This document shows positions 32,069 to 44,431 of a stretch of 64,000 bases of DNA, one piece after another. The stretch spans positions 10,370,002 to 10,434,001 of the forward strand of contig NC_047071.1 of assembly GCF_902459465.1 (NCBI RefSeq), given 5' to 3'. Each line of letters opens with the position of its first letter. Positions within the stretch are counted from its first letter, which is position 1. Position numbers and translations under genes: made by a program. Source of the DNA: Asterias rubens (lineage: Eukaryota > Echinodermata > Asteroidea > Forcipulatida > Asteriidae). The notes beneath the pieces were generated by a model that was given only the letters and a program-made list of their open reading frames with translations, was not told where the DNA came from and ran no database searches.

Positions 32069-33174
32069 CCGCGCCCATTCCATGCATTTTGCCTACCATA
32101 CTTGCAGGCCTACTTGGGTATGATTATTGGTTGAGGATTTTGGGCAAGTTAATAAGGAAAACTACCAATAAACTGCAAATAAAAGTAAAATTGCTCCCCC
32201 CCCCTCCCCTCCGTTGATGCATCCCAATCTAGTCATAAACCCCGAAAGTTACCCGCACTGGTGGTAGGATATCAGTGATTCGTACAGCACAAGCTTCACG
32301 GTGATTGATTTTTCCTGTTCTACTAAGGTTTTTTTTTCCACAAACGAAACCGGACTGACTTAACTGACATACACGCCGCAGGCCCTGTACATCAATATTT
32401 CAGAATTAACGATGAATTTAGAAGAAAGTACAACAATTATTTCGGAAACTATGTTTTTTGGAAAAGTTTTTCTACACCAAATAGGCAGACGCTTTATTAA
32501 AGGACGAAAAAAACCACGTGCAGATTAATGAGAATGCAAAGTAACTTTGTTTCCGTAGAATATTTATATAGGCCTAAAAATTAAGTGCTGTGCACAGAGA
32601 GGCGCCGCGCTTAACCAGTCATGCCCAGTGCCTGCCTCCTCATCTCTCATTACCCGGTGTTTGGTCAACATTCCCCTCCAGTGCTGTTCCCCTCATACAG
32701 ATTATGCCTACTTTTAAAAAAAACCTACACTTTATACACACGCGCGTACCTGGCCGAGACAACAATGGAAACAATGTCATGAACTATATGGTCCCCTTAA
32801 TCCATTGAAGAGTATTAGGCCTAGTTGAGGGCGGCCGATTTTCTACCTTCCGCATAATTTTTTTTTATATAGATAATTAATTATCATGCTGTCATCACCA
32901 TCTTGGTTCCCTGATCCCTGTTTCCATAACAGTAATGAATACTAACATTCGTTGCGTAAACATGGCACCAGACTAATATTTCGTCCAGCCTCAGTTTGGT
33001 TACAATGAGTTGGAATGGAGTAAAGTCAAGATGGCTACACCGTGGTAAAGGTCCATTGTACAGTTTTTCCCATTGAGAAGACTCCCGAAGAAAGTTCAGA
33101 AAATCTACTCAGCGGTAGCGACAAGAACACAATCTACCTGGCAGCAAACGTAACCGGCAAAACAATGTATGGGA

Positions 33175-33690
33175 TGTCGGACACTTCGTAATTTTGCCAG
33201 TGCTTACATGGACATGTCGTACCTTCCAGACACTTCGTACATACATGTAGGCCTATATCGAAAGTCACTTCGTACCCTCGGCCCAGGCGAGTCACACCTT
33301 CATTATGTGCATTCCAAGTTAATGTTCGTTGAGATACAAAATTAGACTTCGTCGTTTTTGTGTAATTATGTGAGTGTCCCTTTTAACGTGAAACTAATAT
33401 TTTGTTCATAAGCCATGTCCGCCAACAACAACATTTTCCGCCCATAACTTTTTTTTAAAGTTAAACAATCACACAGTCGTCCTTTCTCACAACAAAACAA
33501 TAATAATAGATGCCTAATGGTTTGATTTGCTTTCATCAACTGATCACAAAAGCACAAAATAATCACAATGATGCAGAAATCACAGTGTCTTGTGATAAGG
33601 TAGGCATACGAAGTGTCCAAAGTGACTACAGACTACTATGCAAAAATTACGAAGTGTCCAGGGTACGAAGTGTCGTGATACCTGTCATTG
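33175..33690. mobile_element. Element with repeated GACACTTCGTA motifs in inverted flanks
   Basis: The left flank has GGACACTTCGTAATTTTGC, CCAGACACTTCGTAC and AGTCACTTCGTACCC. The right flank has the complements TACGAAGTGTCCAAAGTGACT, AATTACGAAGTGTCC and GGTACGAAGTGTCG. The middle is AT-rich. A non-autonomous DNA element with repeated subterminal motifs (as used for transposase binding) fits. Confidence 0.6.
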
Positions 33691-34329
33691 TAGGCGCCTA
33701 CCATACACAATAAAACTTTAGACCAATAATATTGAACCAGCTTGTTGTAGAGGCATTAACTGCACTGGACATGAACGAGCAACGGAGAGATGCTGCTATT
33801 TCATAAAACACTATTAAGCAACTTTCTCATGCATCTGAAGGCCCACACATGTGCAACTTCTTATTTCTTGCAACTTCGGTAACCAATCAAGCCAAAAATA
33901 TGTTCACACATGAGAATGCATGTTGGGATCATAAGAAACTAGGCATAATTATCTGTCTGACAAAAAATTGCAACTGTCAGTGCCTCCAAAATTAATATTG
34001 TAATAATTCAGTAAACAAGTTTGATTGTCGATTGTCGTGAATAAACAACTTAGTGCAAACTTTTCTACTGCTGAGCATCAATTTCTATTGGTTGAATGAA
34101 TCAAATCAGTCGAATTAAATAAGTTTATGACAAAATACTGGGAAGTTCTCAAGATAAGAAGAGGCAAAAGTGTGGGTGTGTACGTGTGTGCGACCTTCCC
34201 AACTAAACTGGCCCCCATGCCACCAACCAGTTTGAATTTTGACATACATGTACATACATCGAACAGCCAGATCATGACTTGTGAACTAAAGAGCTAGTAC
34301 AAGTCTATTAATCTATCGAACGGTGACGA

Positions 34330-34470
34330 AATCCAGTCAGAGTGACGTCATCACACAATATGGCCGTCTCTGACTTGTAAAAATGAAGTCTCCGAGGAAC
34401 GCTTCCGGAATCTTGAAATACTTGTTTACTGTGACAAATCACGAGCTCTAAAACACCGATTGAATTGAAG
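34330..34470 (+). promoter_or_regulatory. Candidate promoter and untranslated first exon of the right-hand gene
   Basis: A perfect TGACGTCA at 34343-34350 precedes a stretch that ends in a strong donor, GAAG followed by GTAAGT at 34471. The stretch contains an upstream frame of 22 codons (ATG 34383, TAA 34449-34451). No coding exon follows until the acceptor at 58772, which also begins untranslated, so these two could be joined by a 24 kb intron. The 5' end is a guess. Confidence 0.35.
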
Positions 34471-35782
34471 GTAAGTTATGTGTCCCTTCAGCCTGCTTGT
34501 TGCGGACGAAAATGGCTATATTCAGTGGTTAACATTTAACGTTTAGAATTAGAGTGTCTGCTGCGCGCTGCGCCCATGTTGAGCTGGGCATCAATGTTCA
34601 ATACACAAAATGTCAGTCACGTCAAACTTCAGATATAATTCATGTTGTCTCATTTTGTATTGTCGAGTCTTTCTTTTCATGTTTAAAAAGTGAAAACAGT
34701 GTATATTTGGCACCATATATTATTAAATTTTAAGCCCGAGCACTTTCCTTTCGTTTTTGGTTTTGTTTCGGGGGTTGGTCCTGCTGGATTTTGTTGGATT
34801 GTTGGAGGGGTGTGTGTTTGTGTGTGAGGAGGAGGTGAACGAGTCGTTGATGCAGAATTGCAAATGTACGGTATCATGATTTTTGTACAAACTGTACCTT
34901 GCTTTATCAACAGTGTAACCTCATGTAAATGTCAATGCATTGTGATTTTGACATGAATTTGATGTCACAACTCTATTTTCGTTGCGATATTCGCGATGTA
35001 AGACTCAGTCAGAGAGTTAAAATAAAACTTAAAGCACAACCACAACAACTCAACTGCCTGCTGCTGCGAATTATTTGTTGCAAATTTGTGACGTCAACAT
35101 TCGTATTGCATTCGCAGGAAGTACGAACCGAGCTGTAGTCTCAGTCATTAATAATTAATGTTATTACACGAACTTCAAGAGTAGCAGGATAACAAATGCA
35201 CACCCATCCATCTCCACCATAGGAAAAAAGCAGATCCACCCTTCTGTCCTGTTGTACTGTGATTTTGGTCATGGATGGAGAGCTTTTGTCGCATTATGCG
35301 CTACAAATGTGGAGCAACTCAATGAATTTCATGTCAAAACTGAAGCAAAAAATGTTGATTACTGTACATTGTTACAAGCGTTAGTCTGTGAACTACATGT
35401 AATAAACAATGTACCATGGAGCAATATTATAATTTAGTTTGTTGCTCCATCCATCGTAACTAAAGTTACATTAAGTTAAGGTATAGAATATTCATAAAGC
35501 TTAATTTTATAAAGTGAGGGTGCCGATATTGTTCTTTGGCTGGTGATGACATAAACTTGCAAAGAATATTGTGGAGTGTGTACAAAGTATTCACAATAAC
35601 ATCGTAATAAAGGTTTATCACAATTCAGAACCACAATGCATCATGGGAAGGGCCAGGCAGAGGGGGCATTCGACGATGCGGTGTACATGTATGTTGTCGT
35701 GCACAACGTACGTGCGCATGTATGACCTATCTCTGTGTGGGTTCAACAGCGCCCTCTTTTGATATTTTGCTATTTGTGTTAT

Positions 35783-36178
35783 TTAAAGGCTATTGGTAAT
35801 TGCTCAAAATAATTATTAGCATAAAACCTTACTTGGTGACAATTAATGGGGAGAGGTTGATGGTATAAAACGATGTGAGAAACGGCTCCCTCTGAAGTGA
35901 CATAGTTTTAGAGAAAGAAGTAATTTTCCACGGATTTGATTTCGAGACCTCACGTTTAGAATTTGAGGTCTCGAAACCAACGATCTAAACGCACACAACT
36001 TAGTGTGACAAGGGTGTTTTGTTCTTTCGTTATTATCTCGCAACTTCGACGACCAATTGAGCTCAAATTTGCACCTAAGGTTTGTTATGTTATAAAATGC
36101 ATATGTTGAGATACACCGTACACCAAGTGAGAAGACTGGTCTTTGGCAATTAGGTCAATAGTGTACCTAGCCTTTAAC
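35783..36178 (+). mobile_element. MITE family E1, copy 4
   Basis: A near full-length copy: left end GGCTATTGGTAATTGCTC, central hairpin GATTTCGAGACCTCACGTTTAG facing its complement, right end CAATAGTGTACCTAGCCTTTAA. Confidence 0.8.
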
Positions 36179-36570
36179 TTTGTTTACGAAGTCAGTAGGC
36201 CTACAGAAAGCTATATTGTGTTTTAACTTTCCTTTAAATATTCTTTTAAAATGAATGTGAATTCAAGAACAAATTATAATTCTGAAAACTTTTTAAATGA
36301 ATACCAATTTTTGCAATGGTACAGCTGACCTTTATACCCTAAACGTTGTAGGCCCTACGCAATGGAGGATTCCAACCTGGGTTATTCTCGTCTACATGAT
36401 TTGGCCTGATTTTTGTAAACTTTGTATTTTGGTGATGATAATTAGTTTGAATGAAGTCAGAGTAAAAGGGTTTCTGAGTTACATGCACACAATCATTTGT
36501 TGATAAATGGTTTAAGTGGACACAAGTGTTACATGTACTAAATATCAATATAAACCACAACGCCAATATA

Positions 36571-36700
36571 GGGCTAGTGAGCTCAGTTGGTAGAGCGCCG
36601 GCACGTTAATCCGGAGGTCGTTGGTTCGAATCCCACTCTAGTCAATTCTTTGTTCAACCCCAAAAATTATGTACTAAATATGTCAAAGACTTGAGATTTG
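36571..36700 (+). mobile_element. tRNA-Lys-like SINE (family 1)
   Basis: The head at 36571-36643 resembles a tRNA: GAGCTCAGTTGGTAGAGC as D arm/A box, CCGG...CCGG anticodon stem, and B box GGTTCGAATCC at 36623-36633. The anticodon loop has C instead of the invariant T33 and the acceptor ends do not pair fully, so I do not call a working tRNA. A tail TTCTTTGTTCAACCCCAAAA follows, and a second copy starts at 63933. Confidence 0.65.
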
Positions 36701-37144
36701 GTAGTACATGTACCATGTACATGAAGAGACGTTTTGTAGATGTTCTTGGCAACGCAACAATGAGTAGGGCTGCTCATATCCTTAATTTGTTGTCAATTTG
36801 TGGGTGTTTTTGTTTGTGACAGCTTTAACAAAAAACGACAGACTGTCCTTTTCAGTATTGAAATAACGTGCATAATTTATTTATCGTTTTATTAAAGACT
36901 TCTCAATGTAAAAGAAGTACGGAGTTAGTGACACTAAAACTACTGGCTTCGGGCCTGTGGTCCAGTGTCAAATTTGAGCCCTGATGTAGGTAATGAACAA
37001 CTCATCGGTCTGTGCCCCCTTGCTTGATACTCGGAAATCAATTGCTTTTATTGAGGATTTCCTGACAATCCGGCTGGAGTAATTGGATACATCAAAATGG
37101 AGAAAGAACACTTTACATAGACATTTGATGCACTGCAGTTGTAG

Positions 37145-37255
37145 TTCAGTTCTGTAATACCTCGGACCATTGGATGGTTAGACTGCAGGACTTGCAATCA
37201 CAAGGTTGTGGGTTCTAATCCTCCCAATGTACACTATACTTATTTATGTATCGTA
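37145..37255 (+). mobile_element. tRNA-like sequence, probably a SINE head
   Basis: TTGGATGGTTAGACTGCAGGACTTGCAATCACAAGG then GTTGTGGGTTCTAATCCTCCC gives a D arm, an anticodon region and a slightly altered B box. It resembles the head of family 3 at 51555. Confidence 0.45.
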
Positions 37256-39604
37256 CATTTGAACTGTTGTTCACGAGGTAGCCAGTCCAAAAAGGGCAGT
37301 ACAATGAACGTCAGATGTTTTAAAAAAAGTAAAATCAAAGCAATGTGACAAATTTGTACATGATAACTGGTTTGGCATGCTCTGTTTTAAAAAATTCATT
37401 TTATATTGTACACTTATGAGAATTGTTTATAAAAATAGATGAACAAGTGTGTACAGTATACATCCAGTCTGTACTACACATGTATGTACAATGCGATGTT
37501 TGTACTACATGTACATGTACATGTACTACGTACTTGTACTACGTACTTAGGGAATAATTAACTTGAAATTTGATCATCTGATTTGTATTAATTTATTGTC
37601 GAGAATATTCTTGTCCCTAAGACTCGAGTCATGCGTTTAATTAAAATAACTCATCTCCAACTACAGGTCGTTATGATACTTAATGAACTGACCTCATTAA
37701 TTTATGTGTAATGGAGCTTGAAGCCCCACTCCCCCACACACCCGTTTTTTGTACATTGTGTTTGTATTTTTGCTGTGCAGTTTTTTCCAGATCATTGAAC
37801 TTGATATAAGAAGAATGATATGGACATGTACATGTACTACATTAATCAAGCATGCACTGGTTAAATGTAGGGGTGGAAATCCACTATTGATCAGCTTGAC
37901 CACTTGGTGTGGTACATGTACATGTACATGTAGGTCAAACCATAGAGAAAAAACCACTGTGGTCCTTTCTCTATGGTCAAACTGTTGACTGAAACAGAAC
38001 TGTCTTTACAAGGACCAGAACTTATGTTACATACTGTACATAAGCAATAGGGGTGGGTGAGGTTGGCGAGACGAGGTTTTGTTTAGCTGCATGAAATGTT
38101 TCTCAGATTGATCATTTTAAATCCCCAACTGCATGCCAAAATTGTGTTTCTGAGTAGCTCGTCTGATACATTTTGTGCACCATTATTTGCTATGCTGTCT
38201 GTGCAAGGGATATCGTGCACTAAATATGTTACAACCAATCTGTGGCAAATGCCGTGGGTGCCCCAAGGCTGTCTGTGTTGTGGCTTGCCATGGCCTTTGT
38301 AAAGTTACAATACAATGTTTTCCCGGGAACTAGAATTAACCATGAAGTAAAATTGCCTGAGCTCTTCAAGAAAGAAAAAAAAAACCCATCTCAGTCAAAG
38401 CCCTGATACCATGGATACAGCAAATGTCAACTTTTGAATCCAGAAATGTTCTACTCTTTTGGCAATCAAAAGTAGTTTTGTCAAAGTTTTAGCCAGTGGT
38501 AATCTTGTTAAATTCATTTTTAGTGAATATTATAATATTTGTTTTGAGTGAAGATACTGTGCAGCATGACCCAAAGGACATTTCAGTACATGATCACATT
38601 CATACGGCATCGTCCAAAGGTTGATACATGTACATGTAGCTTCATGTGTACAGCTTAGTCTTATCATTGATCAGCTTAAGAGCGGAGCAAAGACTGCCTG
38701 TCCATCTACAGGGTACATGACAGTGGAGGTCTGCAACTTACTGATTGCAGATAAAGTCAATTCATCATGTAAATCTGGCAAACAGCAGTAAAAACAAATT
38801 CAAGATTTAGCCTAGATGTTGCGGTACCAGTGCATGTTCATTTCCCTGCACATGTTGAACAATTTGTCAAAGCAAACACACATATTCCTCGCATGTTTGC
38901 AGTCAGAAGTAAATTTAACTGACCCCCCCTTCCCCCTCCAATGTACTACGAGGAGGGAGGAGGGGGGGGGGGCTGGGTAATTTTATTTTATTAACAGGCC
39001 ACAGGCCCAATTCATGGTGGCAACAGTTGCCCACTACGCAAGCTGCCTTGGTGTCCCTTCAGATGTTCCACTACAAATTTCCATTTCAATCATCATTAAG
39101 GGAGGGGGTGGGGGGGGGGGAGGCACTACTACAGACAATTTTCCCGGCCCTACAGCAGCATGTGTACAATAAATCCTTACCGTTGTTACTGACCTGTAAA
39201 ATTACCTTTTAATTTGTATTTTCTCTAGGGTTAAAAACTTTATGGATTGAATGTCATTGTTTTTTAAAATTGTTACATGTAAGCGTTCAGGAGCTTGTTT
39301 TACGAATGGCACGATCATAATTTGAAGTCTGCTGTTTTAAACCATGGTTTGATTGTCTAAAGTGTAGGGCCTAGGATGCATGACATGTACATGTATGAGC
39401 CAGGAGGGTTTTCTAGCCAGCTTAGGTTAGATGCTACACACTACATTGTGTGCATGTGTGGCTGACTGATTCCATTTTGCGGATTATGATTTATTGGCGC
39501 CCACTGACTTTGACTCTTATGGAAAATGTACGTGTTTAAATAATTTAATTAATTCAAGTACATTGGAAGTGCATTCAGATACAATTTAGAAGTTAACGCT
39601 TTAG

Positions 39605-39830
39605 AGTGGCCTCACTCAATCCTCGCATTCAATAAACAAAGGCCACAGAGGCCATTGCCTCTGATGTTTTGAGTGTTGCCCGTACTCTTTGCTATTGTGC
39701 CCTCTAAAAGTTTTCCATAGACATTCAGATGTTCTTTGATGGAAGTGCCCCTTGAAAAATGAAAAGAACCTTGCCCTCTCAATGATGAAAATTTCCAGGC
39801 CTGTTCACTAGCTTTTGTACCTGTGTGTAT
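39605..39830 (+). repeat. Dispersed repeat with GAGGCAATTGCCTC and CTTGGTGCCC words
   Basis: The diverged copy carries GCCACAGAGGCCATTGCCTC, GTGCCCTCTAAAAGTTTTCC and AAGAACCTTGCCCTCTCA. Related copies: 10125-10395, 42105-42305, 46066-46245, 48205-48580 and 48690-48860, in both orientations. Confidence 0.5.
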
Positions 39831-39854
39831 GAACACAGATGCAGGAATGATGTT

Positions 39855-40033
39855 TATAGACCTTATCTTGGTTCTGCCATCTTGACTTTTCCCCATTGGT
39901 TTCAATGTTACCAAACCTAGGCTGGAAGAACAAAATAGTCTGGTTACTATTTTCAAAATGATTATTAGCGTTCATTATTGTTATTCGATACGTGGAACAT
40001 GACCAAGATGGAGGCAGCATGATAAAGGTGTAT
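39855..40033. mobile_element. MITE with imperfect inverted ends
   Basis: TAGACCTTATCTTGGTTCTGCCATCTTG on the left pairs with CCAAGATGGAGGCAGCATGATAAAGGTGTA on the right. Confidence 0.55.
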
Positions 40034-40060
40034 GGAATTGAATTGATGTTAATTGAATGG

Positions 40061-40199
40061 GAGACTTTATGGGACGATAGAGGGCAGCAGACTTACCGGG
40101 TAAATCCATTGTTCTCAGAATTATGCGCATGTTCAGAACTACGTAAACAATGGAAACTTACCCGGTATGTCTGCTGCCACCTAGCGTTGGAAAGTCTCC
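40061..40199. mobile_element. Small hairpin MITE
   Basis: GAGACTTTATGGGACGATAGAGGGCAGCAGAC...TTACCGGGTAA on the left pairs with TTACCCGGTATGTCTGCTGCCACCTAGCGTTGGAAAGTCTC on the right; the centre holds CCATTGTTCTCAGA facing GTAAACAATGG. Confidence 0.75.
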
Positions 40200-40694
40200 T
40201 ATTGAATTGAAATTGTACAATGTACATGATTACAGCGATGCAGATCTGATTACTTGTACACTGTATGAAGTTTTTCCTTGTTGAGGCCCAGTGCACTTGC
40301 TGTACATGCTTGTATGTTCGTCTTTACACCAGCATTTTACCTTAATACCATGTGGTCTGCTGCCCAAATGACAGCTAAAACACGAGAGGACCATAACATT
40401 CTATTTAAGGATTTTTTCTTAATGCCATGATCAAGTTAACAGTCCATATCAACAATTGTAGAATTCGATATTGAGCTTACGTACATTGTGGTTACATGCA
40501 CCAGTGATTGTGAGTTTAATTTTGTGTGTACACACAAAATTGACAAATAGATTCCAATTCCAACATATTTAATTTAACACATTGCAAGTCCTTTACTAAG
40601 CTTTACATTAGGATTACTGTCGGCCCATCAAATATGTGGAGACCCATCACAACAAGCCTTGACATTAGTTGGTCTCTAGACAAAACCCCCTCAG

Positions 40695-40960
40695 TCAGAC
40701 TGGAGCCATCATCAACAGAACCCCCCCCCCCCATGATCATTTGTAACTACATATTACCATATAATTATTACACAGCAGGCCTAAGTCTGAACATTGAATT
40801 TGCCTGTTCATCAATGGCCGCACTGTCAGACTGGAGCCATCATCAACAGAACCCCCCCCCCCCCATGATCATTTGTAACTACATATTACCATATAATTAT
40901 TACACAGCAGGCCTAAGTCTGAACATTGAATTTGCCTGTTCATCAATGGCCGCACTGTGC
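40695..40960 (+). repeat. Tandem duplication of about 132 bases with C runs
   Basis: The unit from CAGACTGGAGCCATCATC through the C run, CATGATCATTTGTAACTAC and GGCCTAAGTCTGAACATTG to AATGGCCGCACTG occurs twice with almost no differences apart from C-run length, suggesting a recent event or an assembly duplicate. Confidence 0.85.
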
Positions 40961-41662
40961 GACACAGAAAACATGACTACTGAAATCATAAGGCCAAGTA
41001 AATAAATAATATGTTTCTCGGCTGCACCTGCTACGATTTTGGGTTTTGCACAATTTTCTTTTTTTTTTAAACAAAATAAAATATCTGAAATCAATCGGAG
41101 ATAAAATTTATCGGAGTTAAATACAATATAAGCTTAAATCGGAGTCAAAATGGCCGCACAAGTAGGCCTACATGTCCATGCCAACTGTATACGGAAATTG
41201 AGGACAATTCAAAAATCATATTATTGTAAAAAAAAAAAAACAATGGTGTGCAAATTCCACATTTTCTGAAATATCTCTGACGATTAGTTCATTTGTTTCT
41301 AACCATTTCCAAAAACTATTTTTGAATATTTGTGTTTGTGAACATTGCTTCCTACAGACTTTGGCTGTCTGTTTTTAGTTTGCATTATGGCTTTCCATAT
41401 TTTTCCAACATCGTATGTTGCAACGGTCATCTTAAACATGGTGGCCAGCTTGAAAAAAAAAAAAAACCCAATTATTGATAAAAGGTCTGGACGAGCAACA
41501 TGTTGCTTATTTTATTTGGCCTAATGAGCTACAGTATGGTCTACAGTATCGATTTACTGGAGTTTGTGGCATCTTGACTATGAAACGAGAATTTTAGCAT
41601 TGATGTCTTATACAAGCCGCATTCTCTGCTCAGAGGGGTAGTGTACGAGCGTCCAAATGTTT

Positions 41663-42046
41663 TAAGGCAGTGGACACTATTGGTAATTACTGAAAATAAT
41701 TATTAGCATAAAATCTTTCTTGGTGACGAGTAATGGGGAGAGGTTGATGGTATAAAACATTGTGACAAACGGCTCCCTCTGAAGTGCCGTAGTTTTCGAG
41801 AAAGGAGTAATTTTTCATGAATTTTATTTCGAAACCTCAGATTTAGAACTTGAGGTCTAAAATCAACCATCTAAACGCACACAACTGTGACAAAGGTGTT
41901 TTTCTTTCATATATTATCTTTCATATAAGTTCGAAGACCGATTGAGCTCAAATTTTCACAGGTTTGTTATGTTATGCTTATATGTTGAGATACACTAACT
42001 GTGAAGGCTAGTCTTTGCAATTACCAATAGTGTCCACTGCCGTAAA
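41663..42046 (+). mobile_element. MITE family E1, copy 5
   Basis: Ends are GGCAGTGGACACTATTGGTAATTAC and ACCAATAGTGTCCACTGCC, an almost perfect inverted repeat of 25 bases; this is the best example of the family termini in the window. Confidence 0.85.
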
Positions 42047-42104
42047 GATGCAGCTTCTGCTCCAATGTTGAATTTGTTTTTTTGGGGGGGGGGGAGTGAC
42101 ACTT

Positions 42105-42305
42105 GGAATAGTAAGGGTAGCAGACCTGATACCTCGAGGAGGCGTAAGGGTGATTGCCTCCATGCCCCCCTGATCATTGCCTTGGTGCCCTTGATATGCT
42201 TCAGAGGACGTTTACAGTTTTCTTGTGCCCTGAGGAGGAGAAAATGCCAGGAGGAGAAAATGCCAGGAGGAGAAAATGCCTTGTTGCCCTTGCCCTTTCA
42301 AAACT
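42105..42305 (+). repeat. Dispersed repeat copy with internal GAGGAGAAAATGCCAG triplication
   Basis: It carries ACCTGATACCTCGAGGAGG, CCTGATCATTGCCTTGGTGCCC and TTGCCCTTTCAAAACTGAAGC, shared with 46066-46245. The 16-base unit GAGGAGAAAATGCCAG is repeated three times at 42235-42279. Confidence 0.6.
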
Positions 42306-42329
42306 GAAGCTTACACCTGTTCAAGCCTG

Positions 42330-42532
42330 GGCCCAATTTCATAATCTGCTGCAGCTTTTAAAAGCAGAAAATAATTATTTCCTAAACAATTTCCTGCTTA
42401 GCAGGAACGAGCAGGATACCGGCCACAAATCTTAGTTTGGCTTCTTGTAACCTTTTAATCTTGTGAGTAGTAATCATGTTGTTGTGCTTAGCTACTTTTT
42501 GTGCTAAAAGCAGCTCAAAGAAAATTGGGCCC
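42330..42532. mobile_element. MITE ending in GGGCCCAATTTCATA
   Basis: Left GGGCCCAATTTCATAATCTGCTGC faces right GCAGCTCAAAGAAAATTGGGCCC. The middle has TTCCTGCTTAGCAGGAACGAGCAGGATACC. Relatives are at 24856-25075 and 25747-25985. Confidence 0.7.
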
Positions 42533-42953
42533 TTTGGTAGTGAAGATGTTTGTTTGAATGTGGACGAGTTATACTCTGTGTAATTTAATTGAGACGATCA
42601 GAAAGTGTGTGTGTATGGACTATATGGCTTGGCCATATTCAAACTTTGGACTCGTTCAAGTGCGGGATTGCATTTTTCTTCACACATTTCAAGTAATGCA
42701 CTTGGGATCCCAAGGTTCGGAGAATGTACGCACAGAGACTTCGTGGTCCATGTGATTACAGCGTATTCACGTACGTGTAATGTAATAACCTTGGCTTTTG
42801 TCACACCATGTCGTACAAATGTATGTAATGTAGAGCTGTTGAAGGATAAATTAATTTTCCAAGCAGAATTAAGTTCAAGTTTGTACTGGCATTGGCAGGT
42901 AGCCAGAAAATACTGTGTTGCTTTTAGGTGACTGTTAAAAAAATTTGTTGAGG

Positions 42954-43027
42954 GAGGGATTCGAACCCCTGCGGGGAGATCCCAACAGAATTAACTTTGA
43001 CGCGTTAGACCACTCGGCTATCTCAAC
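42954..43027 (-). tRNA. tRNA-Ser/Leu-like sequence, probably a pseudogene
   Basis: On the minus strand it begins GTTGAGATAGCCGAGTGGTC (acceptor 5' side and A box), has a long variable arm GGGATCTCCCCGC as in class II tRNAs, a perfect B box GGTTCGAATCC and an acceptor 3' side CTCAAC. Six acceptor pairs form. The anticodon stem is broken (CAAAG opposite TGTTG) and the T stem has one mismatch and a wobble, so I favour a decayed tRNA or SINE head over a working gene. Confidence 0.4.
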
Positions 43028-43999
43028 AAGTCATAATTTTCTAGTTAAATAATTGTTCTATATAATTTTTTTTATATCATCAGAGCATGGTTGTTTCCAT
43101 AATTGAGCAGAGAGGGGGTGTGAGAAAACATGTGATGATTATTAAATTATTATTATGTAGGCCTACCATTTTCTGTCTTAAAATGTATTGTCATAAAGTG
43201 CTCATCCAGCTGTTTTTTATGCATTTTCATTCTTAAAAATTGAGGTTTTTTTTCATGTAGAAATTGTAATATCTGTACCGACATTTGAGTGTAACTGTAA
43301 ACCTGTCTGAATCCTTTACTTGATTTAAGGAGATTACTAAATCAATTAACATAAATGAAGACATAATTCTCTGCAAATAAGACATGCATGTAGTGCATGC
43401 ACATCAACCTCTCATGATCGTTAGACAAAACCGTCCAAACAGCCCCTCGGCTGATAACCATGGTCGCAACCGGGTCACTATATCCCAGAAACGAGGAGAC
43501 GGGCAACATGAGAGGGGCCGTGGCGAAGACAGACTGAATTGGTTCAGTGTGAATAACGAACTATGAGTCAGCGAATGGTTGAAACAAGAGATAATGTATG
43601 TACACATGAACCATGTATTTTCTTAAGTACTACATTACAATGTTATACAATATTCAGCAATACATTGTTATTGTACCATGTATCAGCATACACTGTACCC
43701 TGTCAGTGTTTTTATGCAAGAGATTGTTGATAGCAAGTCATAAATGTGACTGGTTTAAAGTTTGATGAAGTCCACAAGACCCACAGGGGCTGGCTTATAA
43801 AGCTCAAAGAAGAAAAGTTATTCAGAACAATAATTTGTTATTTTAAATGTAATATTTTGCTAGTTGTGTTCCACAGTGATAAGCATTGCAGTCCTGTCAT
43901 GCCTGTCAGTAATTTTTAATATTAGAGATTCTTGATAGCAAGTCAAGAATATGTGGGGCATGTGTAGCGTGTGAATGGTTTAAAGTTTGATGAAGTTGC

Positions 44000-44431
44000 C
44001 CTTCAAAACATTGTAAGAAACAGCTCCCTCTGGTGTGACGTAGTTTTCAAGAAAGAAGTAATTTTCCATGAATTTGATTTCGAGACCTCAAGTTTAGAAT
44101 TTGAGGTCTCAAAATCAAGCATCAGACATGTCAGAAGGCACACAACTTCGTGTGACAAGGCTGTTTTAGTTTTCAAGAAAGAAGTAATTTTCCACGAATT
44201 TGATTTCGAGACCTCAAGTTTAGAATTTGAGGTCTCAAAATCAAGCATCAGACATGTCAGAAGGCACACAACTTCGTGTGACAAGGCTGTTTTTTCTTTC
44301 ATTATTATCTCGCAAATTCGACGACCGATTGAGCTAAAATTTTCACTGGTTTGTTATTTTATGCATTGTTGAGATACCCCAACTGTGAAGACTAGTCTTT
44401 GACAATTACCAATAGTGTCCACTGTCTTTAA
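44000..44431 (+). mobile_element. MITE family E1, copy 6, with internal 126-base duplication
   Basis: The left terminus is missing. The central segment from TAGTTTTCAAGAAAGAAG through the GAGACCTCAAG hairpin to GTGACAAGGCTGTTT is present twice (44041 and 44167). As 126 is a multiple of three, open frames pass through on both strands without meaning. Confidence 0.8.

Larger units (their letters stand above)
30268..34329. other. Intergenic region between the TIR gene and the next candidate exon
   Basis: No coding frame is supported. It includes inverted-repeat elements at 31101-31234, about 31899-32068 and 33175-33690 (listed separately), a G run at 31083-31098 and a short C run near 32197. 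The TIR gene leader and promoter should lie in the left part; on the minus strand CTCTGCATAG just before 30350 could be a 3' splice site for a leader exon. Confidence 0.4.

Noticed and set aside
36571-36643. Functional tRNA-Lys or tRNA-Asn gene
   Set aside because: The anticodon loop has C at the invariant T33 position, the acceptor stem pairs poorly, and a sister copy with the same kind of head occurs at 63933, which fits a SINE.
40634-41005. 123-codon frame with a repeated segment
   Set aside because: It spans a recent non-coding tandem duplication with C runs read as Pro.
43971-44372. 133-codon plus-strand frame with an internal repeat, and a mirror frame on the minus strand
   Set aside because: Both are inside an E1 MITE copy with a 126-base duplication.
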